Part shown: positions 39,610-49,100 of the stretch, one piece after another
Position numbering within the stretch: the stretch's first letter is position 1
How the letters are laid out: each line of letters starts with the position of its first letter
Origin: Effrenium voratum
Taxonomy: Eukaryota > Sar > Dinophyceae > Suessiales > Symbiodiniaceae
DNA length: 64,000 nucleotides
Assembly: GCA_963377175.1 (NCBI GenBank)
Contig: CAUJNA010000528.1
Coordinates: 76,535-140,534 of the forward strand
Direction: 5' to 3'
The notes under the pieces: generated by a model
What the model saw: the letters and a program-made list of their open reading frames with translations, nothing else
Database searches by the model: none
Told to the model about the DNA's origin: nothing
Translations under genes and position numbers: made by a program

Positions 39610-40713
39610 ATGACGACTATCTACGTGGACAGCCGCAAAAGGGTAGCCGGCTCGGACAGCGACTTCGAGGTAGACCTGGGAGAGTCCCTGCACTTGCAGA
39701 GCGACGCCCGGCTCGCCGTCTACAAGATCCGCCTGGCCGACAGCTTTTTGTCCACGGACCGGGGCCGCTACCTCTACTGGGCGCTGGGCACGCTGAACTG
39801 GGCGTTGTTGCCCGAGGGCGCCTACACGGGCCCCCGGCTGGCCGCCTGGATCAGCTCCAACTTTGCCACCGCCACCTACAGCGAGACCACCAACAGCCTG
39901 AGCGTTGCCTACGACGGCAACAGGCTCATCCTGAACGACCTGGAGCTGCGCCAGCAATTTCCTGACGCGGCGGACTACCCCGCCGCGCCGCCCGCCTCTC
40001 CCACCAAGCCCTTCAGCGTGGACCACATGCTGGGCCCGAGCTTCGTCTCCGGCGGGCAGCAGGTCTTTGAGTTCGTCCGGATGATGGCGCACAACGAGGT
40101 CTACCTGCGCTGCGCCCAGCTGGCCAACGCCAGCAGAGTGCTGGGCAACCTGGGCGACGACATCCTCTCCAAGATCACGCTGAAGAGCGGAGTGGGTACC
40201 ATTGTGGAGACGGGCTCAGACGACGGGCACTTCATGGCCCTCAGGGGCCCGGTTACCCTGAGGCACATGCGCTTCCGCCTGACCGACCTGGACGGCAACG
40301 TCGTCCGGCTTCGCGGGTCGTCTTTGTCGTTCGTGTTATATCTTGACCACGTAGAATTAAAAAGGATGGAGCCGACCGAACACGACAGGGCGCCGGAGGC
40401 GCAAGAGGCGGAGGCGCAGGAGTACGCTGCGCCGGACGCTGCGCCGCCGGAGCCGAAACGACGGGGGAGGCCCCCTGGCAGCAAGAACAAACCGAAGCAG
40501 GACGTGCCTACTGAGCCGGCTGCCCCAAAGCGCAAGCCAAAGCCGCCGGTTGAGACGACACCGGCGGAGGCACCACCAGCGGAGGCACCACCAGCGGAGG
40601 CACCACCGGTTGAGGCGCCTCAGCTCACAAGAGAGCAGCAGCGCGCCCTGCGCATGCTGGAGAGGCAGTCCGCTTATGACCGGCTGACCACAGGCGCAAG
40701 CGTACTAGTGTAA
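39610..40713 (+). CDS. Penton-like minor capsid protein with AT-hook-like tail
   Basis: 367 codons from the ATG at 39610. The upstream 60 codons of the same frame overlap the ATPase end and are not needed. The N-terminus MTTIYVDSRKRVAGSDSDFE is the hallmark opening of penton/minor-capsid proteins of Polinton-like viruses (IYVDSR...G..SDF). The body (about 1-255) is rich in beta-type sequence and intact. The tail has RRGRPPGSKNK (AT-hook-like), then three EAPPA-type repeats, and ends near LERQSAYDRL. It follows the ATPase by about 100 bp in the same direction, as in virus morphogenesis modules. A truncated inverted copy lies at 45370-45681. The family assignment rests on the N-terminal motif and context. 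Confidence 0.6.
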   Translation: MTTIYVDSRKRVAGSDSDFEVDLGESLHLQSDARLAVYKIRLADSFLSTDRGRYLYWALGTLNWALLPEGAYTGPRLAAWISSNFATATYSETTNSLSVAYDGNRLILNDLELRQQFPDAADYPAAPPASPTKPFSVDHMLGPSFVSGGQQVFEFVRMMAHNEVYLRCAQLANASRVLGNLGDDILSKITLKSGVGTIVETGSDDGHFMALRGPVTLRHMRFRLTDLDGNVVRLRGSSLSFVLYLDHVELKRMEPTEHDRAPEAQEAEAQEYAAPDAAPPEPKRRGRPPGSKNKPKQDVPTEPAAPKRKPKPPVETTPAEAPPAEAPPAEAPPVEAPQLTREQQRALRMLERQSAYDRLTTGASVLV

Positions 40714-40743
40714 AAGCATGATGTCGATTGCAACGAGCCGCGG

Positions 40744-41001
40744 ATGCTCCGGTGGTTCCGCAGGACGTACCCCAGTTACAACTTGCAGCCGCTGCTGCTG
40801 AAGCGCTACCGAGAACTGGAGGAGGCGCGGGCCTTCAACAACTGGCTAGGCGAGCGCAGGCAGGCGCAGGAGGGGCAGCGGCACCTGGACGACGTGAGCC
40901 GGCTGACGGAGGCCGTGCACCGCCAGGTACCCCAGCTGCGCTACGCGCGCGCCGAGCGCCGGGGCGTGGAACGGGCGGCGGGCGAAGTTGCGCAACAGTA
41001 A
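40744..41001 (+). CDS. Small virus-like protein, unknown function
   Basis: 85 residues, basic and Gln/Arg-rich (MLRWFRRTYPSYNLQPLLLK; RELEEARAFNNWLGERRQAQ), probably helical. Its stop codon TAA is followed directly by the ATG of the next frame at 41002, the compact spacing of a virus gene block. No family recognised. Confidence 0.5.
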   Translation: MLRWFRRTYPSYNLQPLLLKRYRELEEARAFNNWLGERRQAQEGQRHLDDVSRLTEAVHRQVPQLRYARAERRGVERAAGEVAQQ

Positions 41002-42012
41002 ATGAAGACACTTCGGGCACACGGCTTCAACCAGCGCCCGCGCTTTGAGCAGGTGGTGGGCTACCTTGAGCGGAATGAGCTGCTGCTGGACCAGCCGGAC
41101 CGCAAGGCCACCTCGTTCGTCACAAGCCACTTCTACCTGGACGATTTTGTACAGTCCAGCGAGGACCCCAACCCCCGGCCCCTGCAGCACACGCCCCTGC
41201 AGACAATTCCCGAGGACGGCTTCCGCACTCCCGCAGAGGCCACGGACGAGGACGTGCGGCTTGCGCGGAGGTACCAAGGGTACGGCGGAACCCGCTTTGT
41301 TGAGGACGACCTGGCCCGAGGCCGGCGCGCTGGCCAGCAACGGGCAGGGGCCGCCCTCCATCACGGACCGTCTGCGCAGCACTGCAGACGGCGCGCAGGC
41401 GGCAGCGGACCTCATAGGCGCAGGGGCGGCGGGGCTCGCAGCCGCGCAGGCCTTCCGCTCTCAGCTGCCCCAGGACGCAGCTGAGTACGTGCGCCTGAAC
41501 GTGCTGCCCCGTCCGGGCCAGGCGCAGCCGCCTCCTCCTGGACGAGGCGGGGCAGCGCGCGCAGGAGGTGGAGCGCGGCGCAGCGCAGGCCGTGGAGGAG
41601 ACGGCGGCCGCGGCGCGGCGGCAACGGCGGGGTTGGCCGTGGGCATCGCACGCGGCGCAGCCTATGGCCTCGCACGCGGCACGGGCTGGGTGCTGGAGAA
41701 CACGCTCTTCCGGCCCCAGCAGGGCAGCGAGGACGCGGCCGTGCAGGACGTCCAGTCCGCCAACAACATGAATGACGCCACTCAGCCTCAGCACTTCACG
41801 CTGCGCTCAGGCAGCAGCACTTCAGGCAGCCCCGCAAGCAGCCGCGCCTCCTCGCAGTCCGGCTTCCGCGTCCAGGCGCAGTCCAACACGCCGCGACCCT
41901 TCTCCTGCCCCAGTCCCAGAGCTCGCGGGCGAGCTCCAGTTCCGGGCAGTCACGCCGGAGCCTGCCTCCGCCCAGCTTTGACCAGCTGGCGCGAGACATT
42001 GAGGCTGCTTAA
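41002..42012 (+). pseudogene. Virus-like structural gene with Ala/Gly-rich helix, several frameshifts
   Basis: Opens MKTLRAHGFNQRPRFEQVVG and stays in frame to about 41320. It continues in other frames as SITDRLRSTADGAQAAADLI (about 41360), DEAGQRAQEVERGAAQAVEE (about 41540), TAGLAVGIARGAAYGLARGT (about 41625, membrane-like) and VLENTLFRPQQG, ending SFDQLARDIEAA with TAA at 42010. At least three single-base shifts break it. Position between penton-like and capsid genes suggests a virion protein. Confidence 0.5.
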
Positions 42013-42038
42013 AAATGCACGGTTTTGCGCTGCAAAAT

Positions 42039-42156
42039 GCTATTAGTCCAGTCCGTACATGTACGTACGGACTGGACTAATAGCTTTTGCCCGGTTTTGC
42101 GCTGAAAAATGCTATCAGTCTCGTCCGTATATAGACATACGGACTAGACTAATAGC
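42039..42156. terminator. Two hairpins between virus-like genes (possible transcript ends)
   Basis: Stem 1 is GCTATTAGTCCAGTCCGTAC with its exact inverse (42039-42084, loop ATGTAC). Stem 2 is GCTATCAGTCTCGTCCGTAT with an 18/20 match (42111-42156). Both are flanked by TTTTGC / GGTTTTGCGC words and lie between the stop at 42012 and the capsid ATG at 42204. In giant viruses intergenic hairpins mark mRNA 3' ends; that role here is inference. Confidence 0.5.
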
Positions 42157-42203
42157 TGGTTTTGCACGGTTTTGCGCCACAAAATGCGTGTATATAAACA
42201 AGC

Positions 42204-42990
42204 ATGGAGGTAGTCACCGCCGGAGCCCAGGATGAGCTGATGCAGAGCCTGGACTACAAGCTGAAAACAAGCAACACCAGCTACGTGACGGCGCGGCATG
42301 ACGTGCAGTACTTCCCCAGCTCGCTGAGCTCCTTCTCCCCCACAACCTCTAGGGTCTGCCGCATCCCGCTCACCAGCGGCACGTCCTTCATCGACCCCGA
42401 GTCCATCAAGATCGCCTTCCGCGTCAGGAACACGGACGGCACCAACCCGCTGGCCCCGGCCACGCCCAACCCCGCCTGCTTCGTCCAGCGCGTCCAGGTC
42501 TTCGCCAACGGCCAGCGCTGCGACGACATCAACTACTACGGCCGCACCGTGGCCGTGCATGACCTGCTGAAGGGCAGAGAGTACAACCGCAACAAGGCCA
42601 TGGAGGGTTTCGACGAAGTGAACAACCCGCGCATCGCCCGCGCGGTGCACCATTTTCCCTACGCGGACGTGCTGCTGCGCCCCACCAACGTCCGAGTTCT
42701 AGCCTCCCAGGTCGTCCTGGACTCTGCGCTGGTAGAGTCCTTCAACCGCGTGCTCCTCTCAGGAAGGTCCCTGTGTTCAGCTACCCCACGGTGCACACGC
42801 AGCAGTCCAGGCGTGGCGGAGCACAACGTCACCGTGGCGCGCGCCTTCACGAAACTCATGGGCGCGTTTGTGACTTTTTGGGACAACGACGCGGGCTCCA
42901 AGATCTCCTGGAGTCTCAGATGCAGCTGGGCAGCCTGCAGTACCCTCACAACCCCATGAAGCGAGCCTCGGAGCACTTCCACCTACCGTG
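42204..42990 (+). pseudogene. Double-jelly-roll major capsid protein, 5' part, frameshifted
   Basis: The first ~190 codons are intact: MEVVTAGAQDELMQSLDYKL, then YFPSSLSSFSPTTSRVCRIP, FIDPESIKIAFRVRN, and CFVQRVQVFANGQRCDDINY. This matches the first jelly roll of DJR capsid proteins of the PLV/NCLDV lineage. From about 42765 the reading frame alternates (VPVFSYPTVHTQQS, then NVTVARAFTKLMGAFVTFWD, then MQLGSLQYPHNPMKRASEHF), so at least three indels are present. The second half is missing, and the locus runs into a 0.7 kb segmental repeat. Remnant of an integrated virus; no functional capsid is expected. Confidence 0.78.
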
Positions 42991-43697
42991 GAGGCCCCTG
43001 CTGCAGCGGCGACGTTTTTGGAGTTAGTTACAGACCCAAAACTTGGCCCGGAAAACCGAGTTGTTGTTACAGAAGATTAAACGTTCTCCCTTCGCTAGAA
43101 ATTGCACGCCACCGCCCCCCCTCCACCCCCCCACTTTCAATGTTGCGTGGAAACACGTGCGAAGGCAACTTTTACACTTGTTTGAGACACAACATTGAAA
43201 TTCGGGAGCGGGGGCTCAACTAGACTTGAGACTTGTGTCAACCACCCTCGCCTGCCACAGCGCCTCAAGACTCGCCAACAACGCACGGGCGCCAACTGTG
43301 CTTGGCGCGTGATTCTGACGTTTTCTGTAATCGTTATCTAGTCGTTATCTAGTCGTCATCTAGTCGTTATTCTAGTCGTTATTCTAGTCGTTATTCCACG
43401 AAACCACGTAAAACACAGGTATTCATGAACTTTGCTCTGGCTTGAAAGGAAAATGCCTCTTTTATCTTTCAATATTCTTGGATTACCGACTAGGAAACGC
43501 TTGAGGCTTCCGAATTCACGACTAGAATAACGACTAGAATAACGACTAGAATTGCGATTATGCCCGACTGCAGGCGAACTGCGGCCCAGCTCCACATTCT
43601 CTTGCTGCGCTGCGCCGGACGCCCCACGAGCGGCCTTGAATCTCGGGCCGCGCAAAGGCTTGAAAATCGCAGCCACACAGGCGGGGCCTCGCCAGTT
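42985..43697. repeat. Segmental repeat, copy 1
   Basis: Shares TGGAGGCCCCTGCTGCAGCG through GGGGCCTCGCCAGT with 44073-44739. It contains a foldback of TAGTCGTTAT units (43335-43395) and the inverse ACGACTAGAATA units (43515-43555). Copy 1 has two small extra insertions (43014-43031; 43105-43134). Confidence 0.9.
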
Positions 43698-44072
43698 GCA
43701 ACTCTCAGCGCTTCTGCGGCAGCTGTCCAGCAAAACCGTTGGCCCAGCGCCGCTAGGCTTTCTGGGCTTGCCACACGCAAGGGCGTTGAGCGAGCGCGCG
43801 CCGTAACCCTCCGACTGCGCCTTTCTGCAGCCCCAGTTTTGGGTCCGTGGCGCGCACCCGTTTTTATTTCCGCAAAAAGAAACGGCCCCAAATCTAGGGC
43901 CGCACTGCAACCCCATTTTTGAGCCCGCGACCTGCGGCCCACTTCAAGCTTGACAAAACTTGCAACCAAAACACGGCCGCCTTGACCAAAGCCTCACGCA
44001 TTACGCACACTGCGGCACGCGCGCCCAAAAACAACACGCTCTCTCAGCGCTCTTCAAATATCCGGACCTGCA
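43698..44072. other. Between segmental repeats, no gene recognised
   Basis: GC-rich sequence with overlapping Ala/Arg/Pro-rich frames on both strands. None resembles a known family. May be decayed virus DNA. Confidence 0.4.
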
Positions 44073-44739
44073 CCGTGGAGGCCCCTGCTGCAGCGGCGAC
44101 GTCAGACCCAAAACTTGGCCCGGAAAACCGAGTTGTTGTTACAGAAGATTAAACGTTCTCCCTTCGCTAGAAATTGTTTTCAATGTTGCGTGGAAACACG
44201 TGCGAAGGCAACTTTTACACTTGTTTGAGACACAACATTGAAATTCGGGAGCGGGGGCTCAACTAGACTTGAGACTTGTGTCAACCACCCTCGCCTGCCA
44301 CAGCGCCTCAAGACTCGCCAACAACGCACGGGCGCCAACTGTGCTTGGCGCGTGATTCTGACGTTTTCTGTAATCGTTATCTAGTCGTTATCTAGTCGTC
44401 ATCTAGTCGTTATTCTAGTCGTTATTCTAGTCGTTATTCCACGAAACCACGTAAAACACAGGTATTCATGAACTTTGCTCTGGCTTGAAAGGAAAATGCC
44501 TCTTTTATCTTTCAATATTCTTGGATTACCGACTAGGAAACGCTTGAGGCTTCCGAATTCACGACTAGAATAACGACTAGAATAACGACTAGAATTGCGA
44601 TTATGCCCGACTGCAGGCGAACTGCGGCCCAGCTCCATATTCTCTTGCTGCGCTGCGCCGGACGCCCCACGAGCGGCCTTGAATCTCGGGCCGCGCAAAG
44701 GCTTGAAAATCGCAGCCACACAGGCGGGGCCTCGCCAGT
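44073..44739. repeat. Segmental repeat, copy 2
   Basis: Second copy of 42985-43697, including the TAGTCGTTAT / ACGACTAGAATA foldback (44375-44440; 44560-44598). The short frame ending DPKLGPENRVVVTED is common to both copies. After GCCAGT the two copies diverge sharply (TGCAACTCTC versus ACGACGACAC). Confidence 0.9.
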
Positions 44740-44945
44740 ACGACGACACGGTGCGCAACATCGACATCGGCCGCGTGGGCTACCTGCGCCACAGCTTCAT
44801 TGCCGGCTTTCCCACCGAGCACGTGCCCAAGATCAGCACCCGCTCGGGCGACCTTGCCCGGTTCACCTTCAAGGGCCTGGACGGCACGATGACGGGCCTA
44901 CCAGCTGGTGACGCTCTCCGGCACGGGCGTCTGCTGCCCTTAACT
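44740..44945 (+). pseudogene. Virus-like coding fragment, possibly capsid-related
   Basis: Reads YDDTVRNIDIGRVGYLRHSF, then FPTEHVPKISTRSGDLARFT, beginning exactly at the segmental-repeat boundary. Style and composition fit the neighbouring virus genes. It could be a displaced part of the capsid gene, but I cannot confirm that. Confidence 0.35.
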
Positions 44946-45109
44946 TCGTTTTTGAAGTTGAGTGACTGCGCCCAAAAAAAACAACAAAAATACGGAAAAA
45001 ATGGGCTTCTTCAGGCTCCCTGGTTGCAGGGAAGCGCCCGTCCGGCTCCACTTCCGCCACGGCCACAAAGACGCTTGGGTATCTTCCCGCCGGCCCCAAT
45101 GCACCCTCA

Positions 45110-45369
45110 TGCTCTGCGGGCTGTTTTGGGGTGTTGCAGTTTGGCTACACCCATTTTGGGTCTTGCCAAATCTATGTGGATGACTTGTGTCTCCAGCACA
45201 AGGAGCACAAAGGCCTCCGGCGCCAGGGCCCGGTTTGCCGCTGCGTTGACGGCCATGCGCTTGCTGTGGCTGATGACCAGTGTCCGGCCCGGGCTTGGAG
45301 GGGTGAGCTCCTTCAGCCTCGCCTTGGCCTGCTCGCGGGCACGCCTCCTCGCCGACCCCAGCCACTTTG
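45110..45369 (-). pseudogene. Virus-like fragment fused to a penton-like copy
   Basis: Continuing the minus frame of the penton-like fragment, this reads ARRRAREQAKARLKELTPPS, then ISHSKRMAVNAAANRALAPE, and ends at 45107. It replaces the normal penton-like sequence after VFEFVRM, so it is a chimeric or deleted copy. Confidence 0.35.
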
Positions 45370-45681
45370 CAAAGTTGAAGATCATCCGGACAAATTCGAA
45401 GACCTGCTGCCCACCGGAGACGAAGCATGTGGTCCACGCTGAAGGGCTTGGTGGGAGAGGCGGGCGGCGCGGTGGGGTAGTCCCTGGCGCAGCTCCAATG
45501 AGCCGGTTGCCGTCGTAGGCAACGCTCAGGCTGTTCGTGGTCTCGCTAAAGGTGGCGGTGGCAAAGTTGGAGCTGACCCAGGCGGCCAGCCGGGCGCCCG
45601 TGTACGCGCCCTCGGGCAACAATGCCGCGGTCCGCGACGGCGAGCCGGGCGTTACTCTGCAGGTGCAGCGACTCTCCCAGG
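45370..45681 (-). pseudogene. Truncated inverted copy of the penton-like gene
   Basis: The minus strand matches 39667-40083: FEVTWESRC aligned with FEVDLGES, then LLPEGAYTGARLAAWVSSNF and TNSLSVAYDGNRLI. An internal deletion removes the YKIRLADSF...TLNW segment. The 5' side is cut exactly where the GCCAGCC array begins (45681), so a foldback element interrupted or deleted it. Confidence 0.8.
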
Positions 45682-45835
45682 TGACCTCAAAGCCAGCCAG
45701 AAGGCCAGCTAGAAGCCAGCCAGAAAGCCATCCAGCCTCTTTTTTTGATAGCCAGAAGCCAGCCAAAAAGCCAGCCAGAAAGCCAGCCAAAAAGCCCAGC
45801 CAAAAAGCCAGCCAAGAGCCGAGCCAGCCAGGGTT
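45682..45835 (+). repeat. GCCAGCC array of the foldback holding LINE copy B
   Basis: Same unit family as 16915-17295, with one CTCTTTTTTT interruption, ending AGCCAGCCAGGGTTCC. No left foldback arm is present; the array abuts the penton-like fragment directly. Confidence 0.88.
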
Positions 45836-45843
45836 CCTTTTGG

Positions 45844-45858
45844 GGGTGCTCGACTTGC
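45844..45858. repeat. Target-site duplication of copy B, outermost
   Basis: GGGTGCTCGACTTGC; identical copies lie at 45918-45932 and 55809-55823. It differs from the copy A duplication at one base (CGAC versus CGCC). Confidence 0.88.
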
Positions 45859-45917
45859 TCTCACACGCTTTCGTCTTGGGCAGGTTGCGCCGGCCATTGG
45901 CGAACGCAACTGCCCTG
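45859..45917 (-). mobile_element. 59 bp 5'-truncated LINE insertion
   Basis: Equals the last bases of the LINE 3' end (minus strand ...GGCCGGCGCAACCTGCCC, AAGACGAAAGCGTGTGAGA) and is flanked on both sides by GGGTGCTCGACTTGC. It reads as a second insertion into the outer duplication of copy B, truncated after about 59 bases. Confidence 0.75.
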
Positions 45918-45932
45918 GGGTGCTCGACTTGC
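45918..45932. repeat. Target-site duplication of copy B, inner
   Basis: GGGTGCTCGACTTGC between the truncated and the full-length LINE. Confidence 0.85.
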
Positions 45933-46124
45933 TCTCACACGCTTTCGTCATGGGCTAAGTTGCGCCGGCCATTGGCGAACGCAAAAGCCCTGTTCCATGT
46001 CAGATTGTACATTAACTGGATGACTATTGCATCCGCGAGAAAAAGAGTGTCCTCGGCCAGAGAGAGGGGGCAGACCACAACACACCACACCAAAACCCAA
46101 AAGAACAGAAAACAAGGAAAACCC

Positions 46125-49100
46125 TCAACCCTGGCCCCGGACGAGACGGTAATAGTTGATCCTATGCAGTTTCGCTCTGAAATCAATATCTTCAGGCTCT
46201 GGGCACACTTGCTTGCTAGGCAGGCTTAGGTGTCTGCTCGTTGCCGGTTTCCCCTTCTGGGAAGAGAAATATCGATACAAGATTTCATGTGTCTTCTGAA
46301 GAAAAGGCAAAGCCGGGCGGATACGGAAGCCGTTCGCCTTGAAGTGGATGCCAAAATGGCTTGTGTTGCATTTTGCCTGTCCATACTGCCAAGGGAGTAG
46401 ATCCTGTCGAAGCACCTTCCCAAGCGTACTGACAGCATTTCGAAGAGAATATGCCTCAGCCCCGAGTGTGCGAGATGGCATTGCGTGGATGGTGTGCACA
46501 CCTGGAGTGAGATATAACTCATAATATCCCTTTTTAGGGTCAGGCACTGGGATTTCAAGACCACTGTGCAGGCGGAAGGAAACTAAAAGTTCTATCCAGG
46601 TAACATGTATGTCTGGCGACTCTGATACTGGCCAAGAAATTTCTCCGAGCCAGGTCATCAGGTGCTTATTGAACGTCGTACCCCATGGCGACGCAGTTCT
46701 CCAATCATCTGTGTCCGGCCATTGGAAATAGGGGTTCCTCTGGTGGAAACTGACATCCAATTCTCTTGGTGGGTCCTGGATTACAGCTTTAGACGACGGT
46801 TTGTCGGCAATTCTCAGCTGATGCATGTACTCCCGAAGTGCACCAGCAATGCCAACATAAAGCTTTGGCCAGTATTCTTCATCCTCTGGAAGCTGGAGTA
46901 CTGGTTGGCCACGGTCCAAGTGTGCAGCGGCCTTTGCTGCGGCATCTGCACTGTCGTTTCCGAAAGAGTGGAAAGCAATCGTTCCGGAACCTAGCGGCGA
47001 CACATGGCTCTTCACCTTAGTAAGGCGAATTTCCCGAGATTCCAGCGGCCAAGCATGCAACGCACTATGTACATGAATTACAATGTCCGTGTTGGGCTTG
47101 GTAGCCCATGCTGCCGGTGTGGCACCATGCAAAAGTTTCTCAGTGGTGTCCAACGCATATTTGCAATCCGAGATTATGTTCACGTTCTTTGCGACACATA
47201 ATGCCCTGGCAATAGCAAGTAGCTCTGCCCTTGGCACAGATTGTCTGTGGGGCACACGTTCCTGACAAATGGTCTCAAAATGGCTCTTCGGGTCTGCACG
47301 CAAGCTGGTGGTCACGGAGCGTTCCCCAAAGCCTGGCAGTAGGTCACGCACAACTGCATATCCCGCGGAGGTGAAGTGTGCAGATTTCGTGGCAAAAGCA
47401 CTACCATCCGTGTAAAGATTACATGGCGTATCATCCTGGCTGAGCGTAGTCGGGACACTGAAATTATCTGCAGGTGGAGGGCGCAGGCCCGGTGGCTTGA
47501 TCACCCACGCAGAGGCTGCCTCAGTCTGTGTCAAGCGTTGAAGCACTGGTTGCTGAATCCTGACACTTTCAGTTGCAATGCAAGTGCACAATCTGTGTGC
47601 AACGGTATCCGGCTGTCCGCACAATTTGCAAGCTTGTGTGATGTCCTGCCAGTGGGCTGCGTGCTTGTTGGTGGGGATACCACCAGCCAAGTATGTCCGG
47701 ACAAGTTTTGCATCTCGTTCTGGGATATTTCTGAGGGCTTTGCACGTAGTGGCAAGGTCTAAATCCCCAAGAGTCTCGAGTCCCTGTCGGGCACGCAGCT
47801 GCTGGGTGGATTTCAATTCCCAACAACGCAAAAGCATGGTTTCCAAGTCCAAGACACAACTGCGGAAGAAGTGCATAATCCTGCCCTCAGGCAGCTCAAT
47901 CATTCCATCGTCGTGCAAGGTGATCCTTAGAGAGGTCATGTAAGCACCCAAGGCTTTGGCCGGGCCATATGCCTTATTATGGTCCTTGGCACCTTCTTTC
48001 ATCAAAGGCCAAAAATCTGCAAAACGCTGGGGGAAGTTCCCACATGCACGTCTGGCCATGCGGCAGGCACGGATTATCAACTCGATCCGCGGATCGAGTC
48101 TACCGCTTCTATAAGCGAGCATTGCGATCTGCGGGCAAAGACCTTTATTCGGCTTGGCGATTATGGATGCAACTGCACGTCTCAATTTAGCTATCGGCCG
48201 TTCCCCTACGTAATGGCCTTCACTGCCATAAAACGCCGTTGCGTAGGGCCCTGCCGAGACTGCTTCCATGCGCGCCTCCTGTGGCATTGGGAGGGATGCG
48301 AGAATTTTCGTGCGTCTCAGCCCTTCCTCGAGTCTGAGTTTGTACTCGCCATGGCAAAGGAATTTTTTATAGTTGAAAGCGCATCCTAGATTTACCGCGG
48401 ATCGCTTGGATTTGAAGGTTGGTTGGTGTTGGAGGTGTTTTTCCGGGGTAGTGCTCCACGACCAAGATTTATCCTGATCTAAACGAAAACCCCACTGATG
48501 GAAAAAATCTAAAGCAATTTCCGCTGCAATAGCCATGTCAGTCTCTGTCTTAGTAATGATCTCGATATTGTCTATGTAAATTAGCGGTTGCGCTGTTGCA
48601 TCTTTGGTAATAGCCCAGTGCAACTGTGCTCCGATCATGACTGCCGCAGCCACACTAAACGGATCTCCTTCTGGAACCCCACACGTGGCCTTCCTGGGGA
48701 GGCTGTGGTCGCCTTGAATAACAACAGAACGCTTCAAGTGGTCGAGCAAGTCAATCCAGCTGTCAACGAACGCAGTAGGTAATCCAAACCGAAGCATTAA
48801 TGTTCTCAACATCATGCGCGGAATGCCATTAAAGAATTTCTGCAAGTCGGTAACACATCCGAACAACGGGGAATCTTCGGTCAGTGCCTTCTCAATCAAG
48901 TATTGAGTATGGTACCAAAGGAAGGCCCCGTCGCGTTTTGGGAGCCCTCCCACGATGGATGGTGGGAGTGTGAATGACAGGTGCAAAAGGACTTCTCTGG
49001 CAATACACTTCATGCCTAGTCTATAAAGGAGGCCAAGGATATTAATCGGGCGGCCATCTTTGACTTGGTTTGGCTCTGCAATCTTTCCGGGTAAAACAAC

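Noticed and set aside
38824..40092. 422-codon minus-strand frame opposite the ATPase and penton-like genes
   Set aside because: Antisense shadow in GC-rich sequence. The plus strand carries the family motifs (GPSKSGKT, IYVDSRKR).
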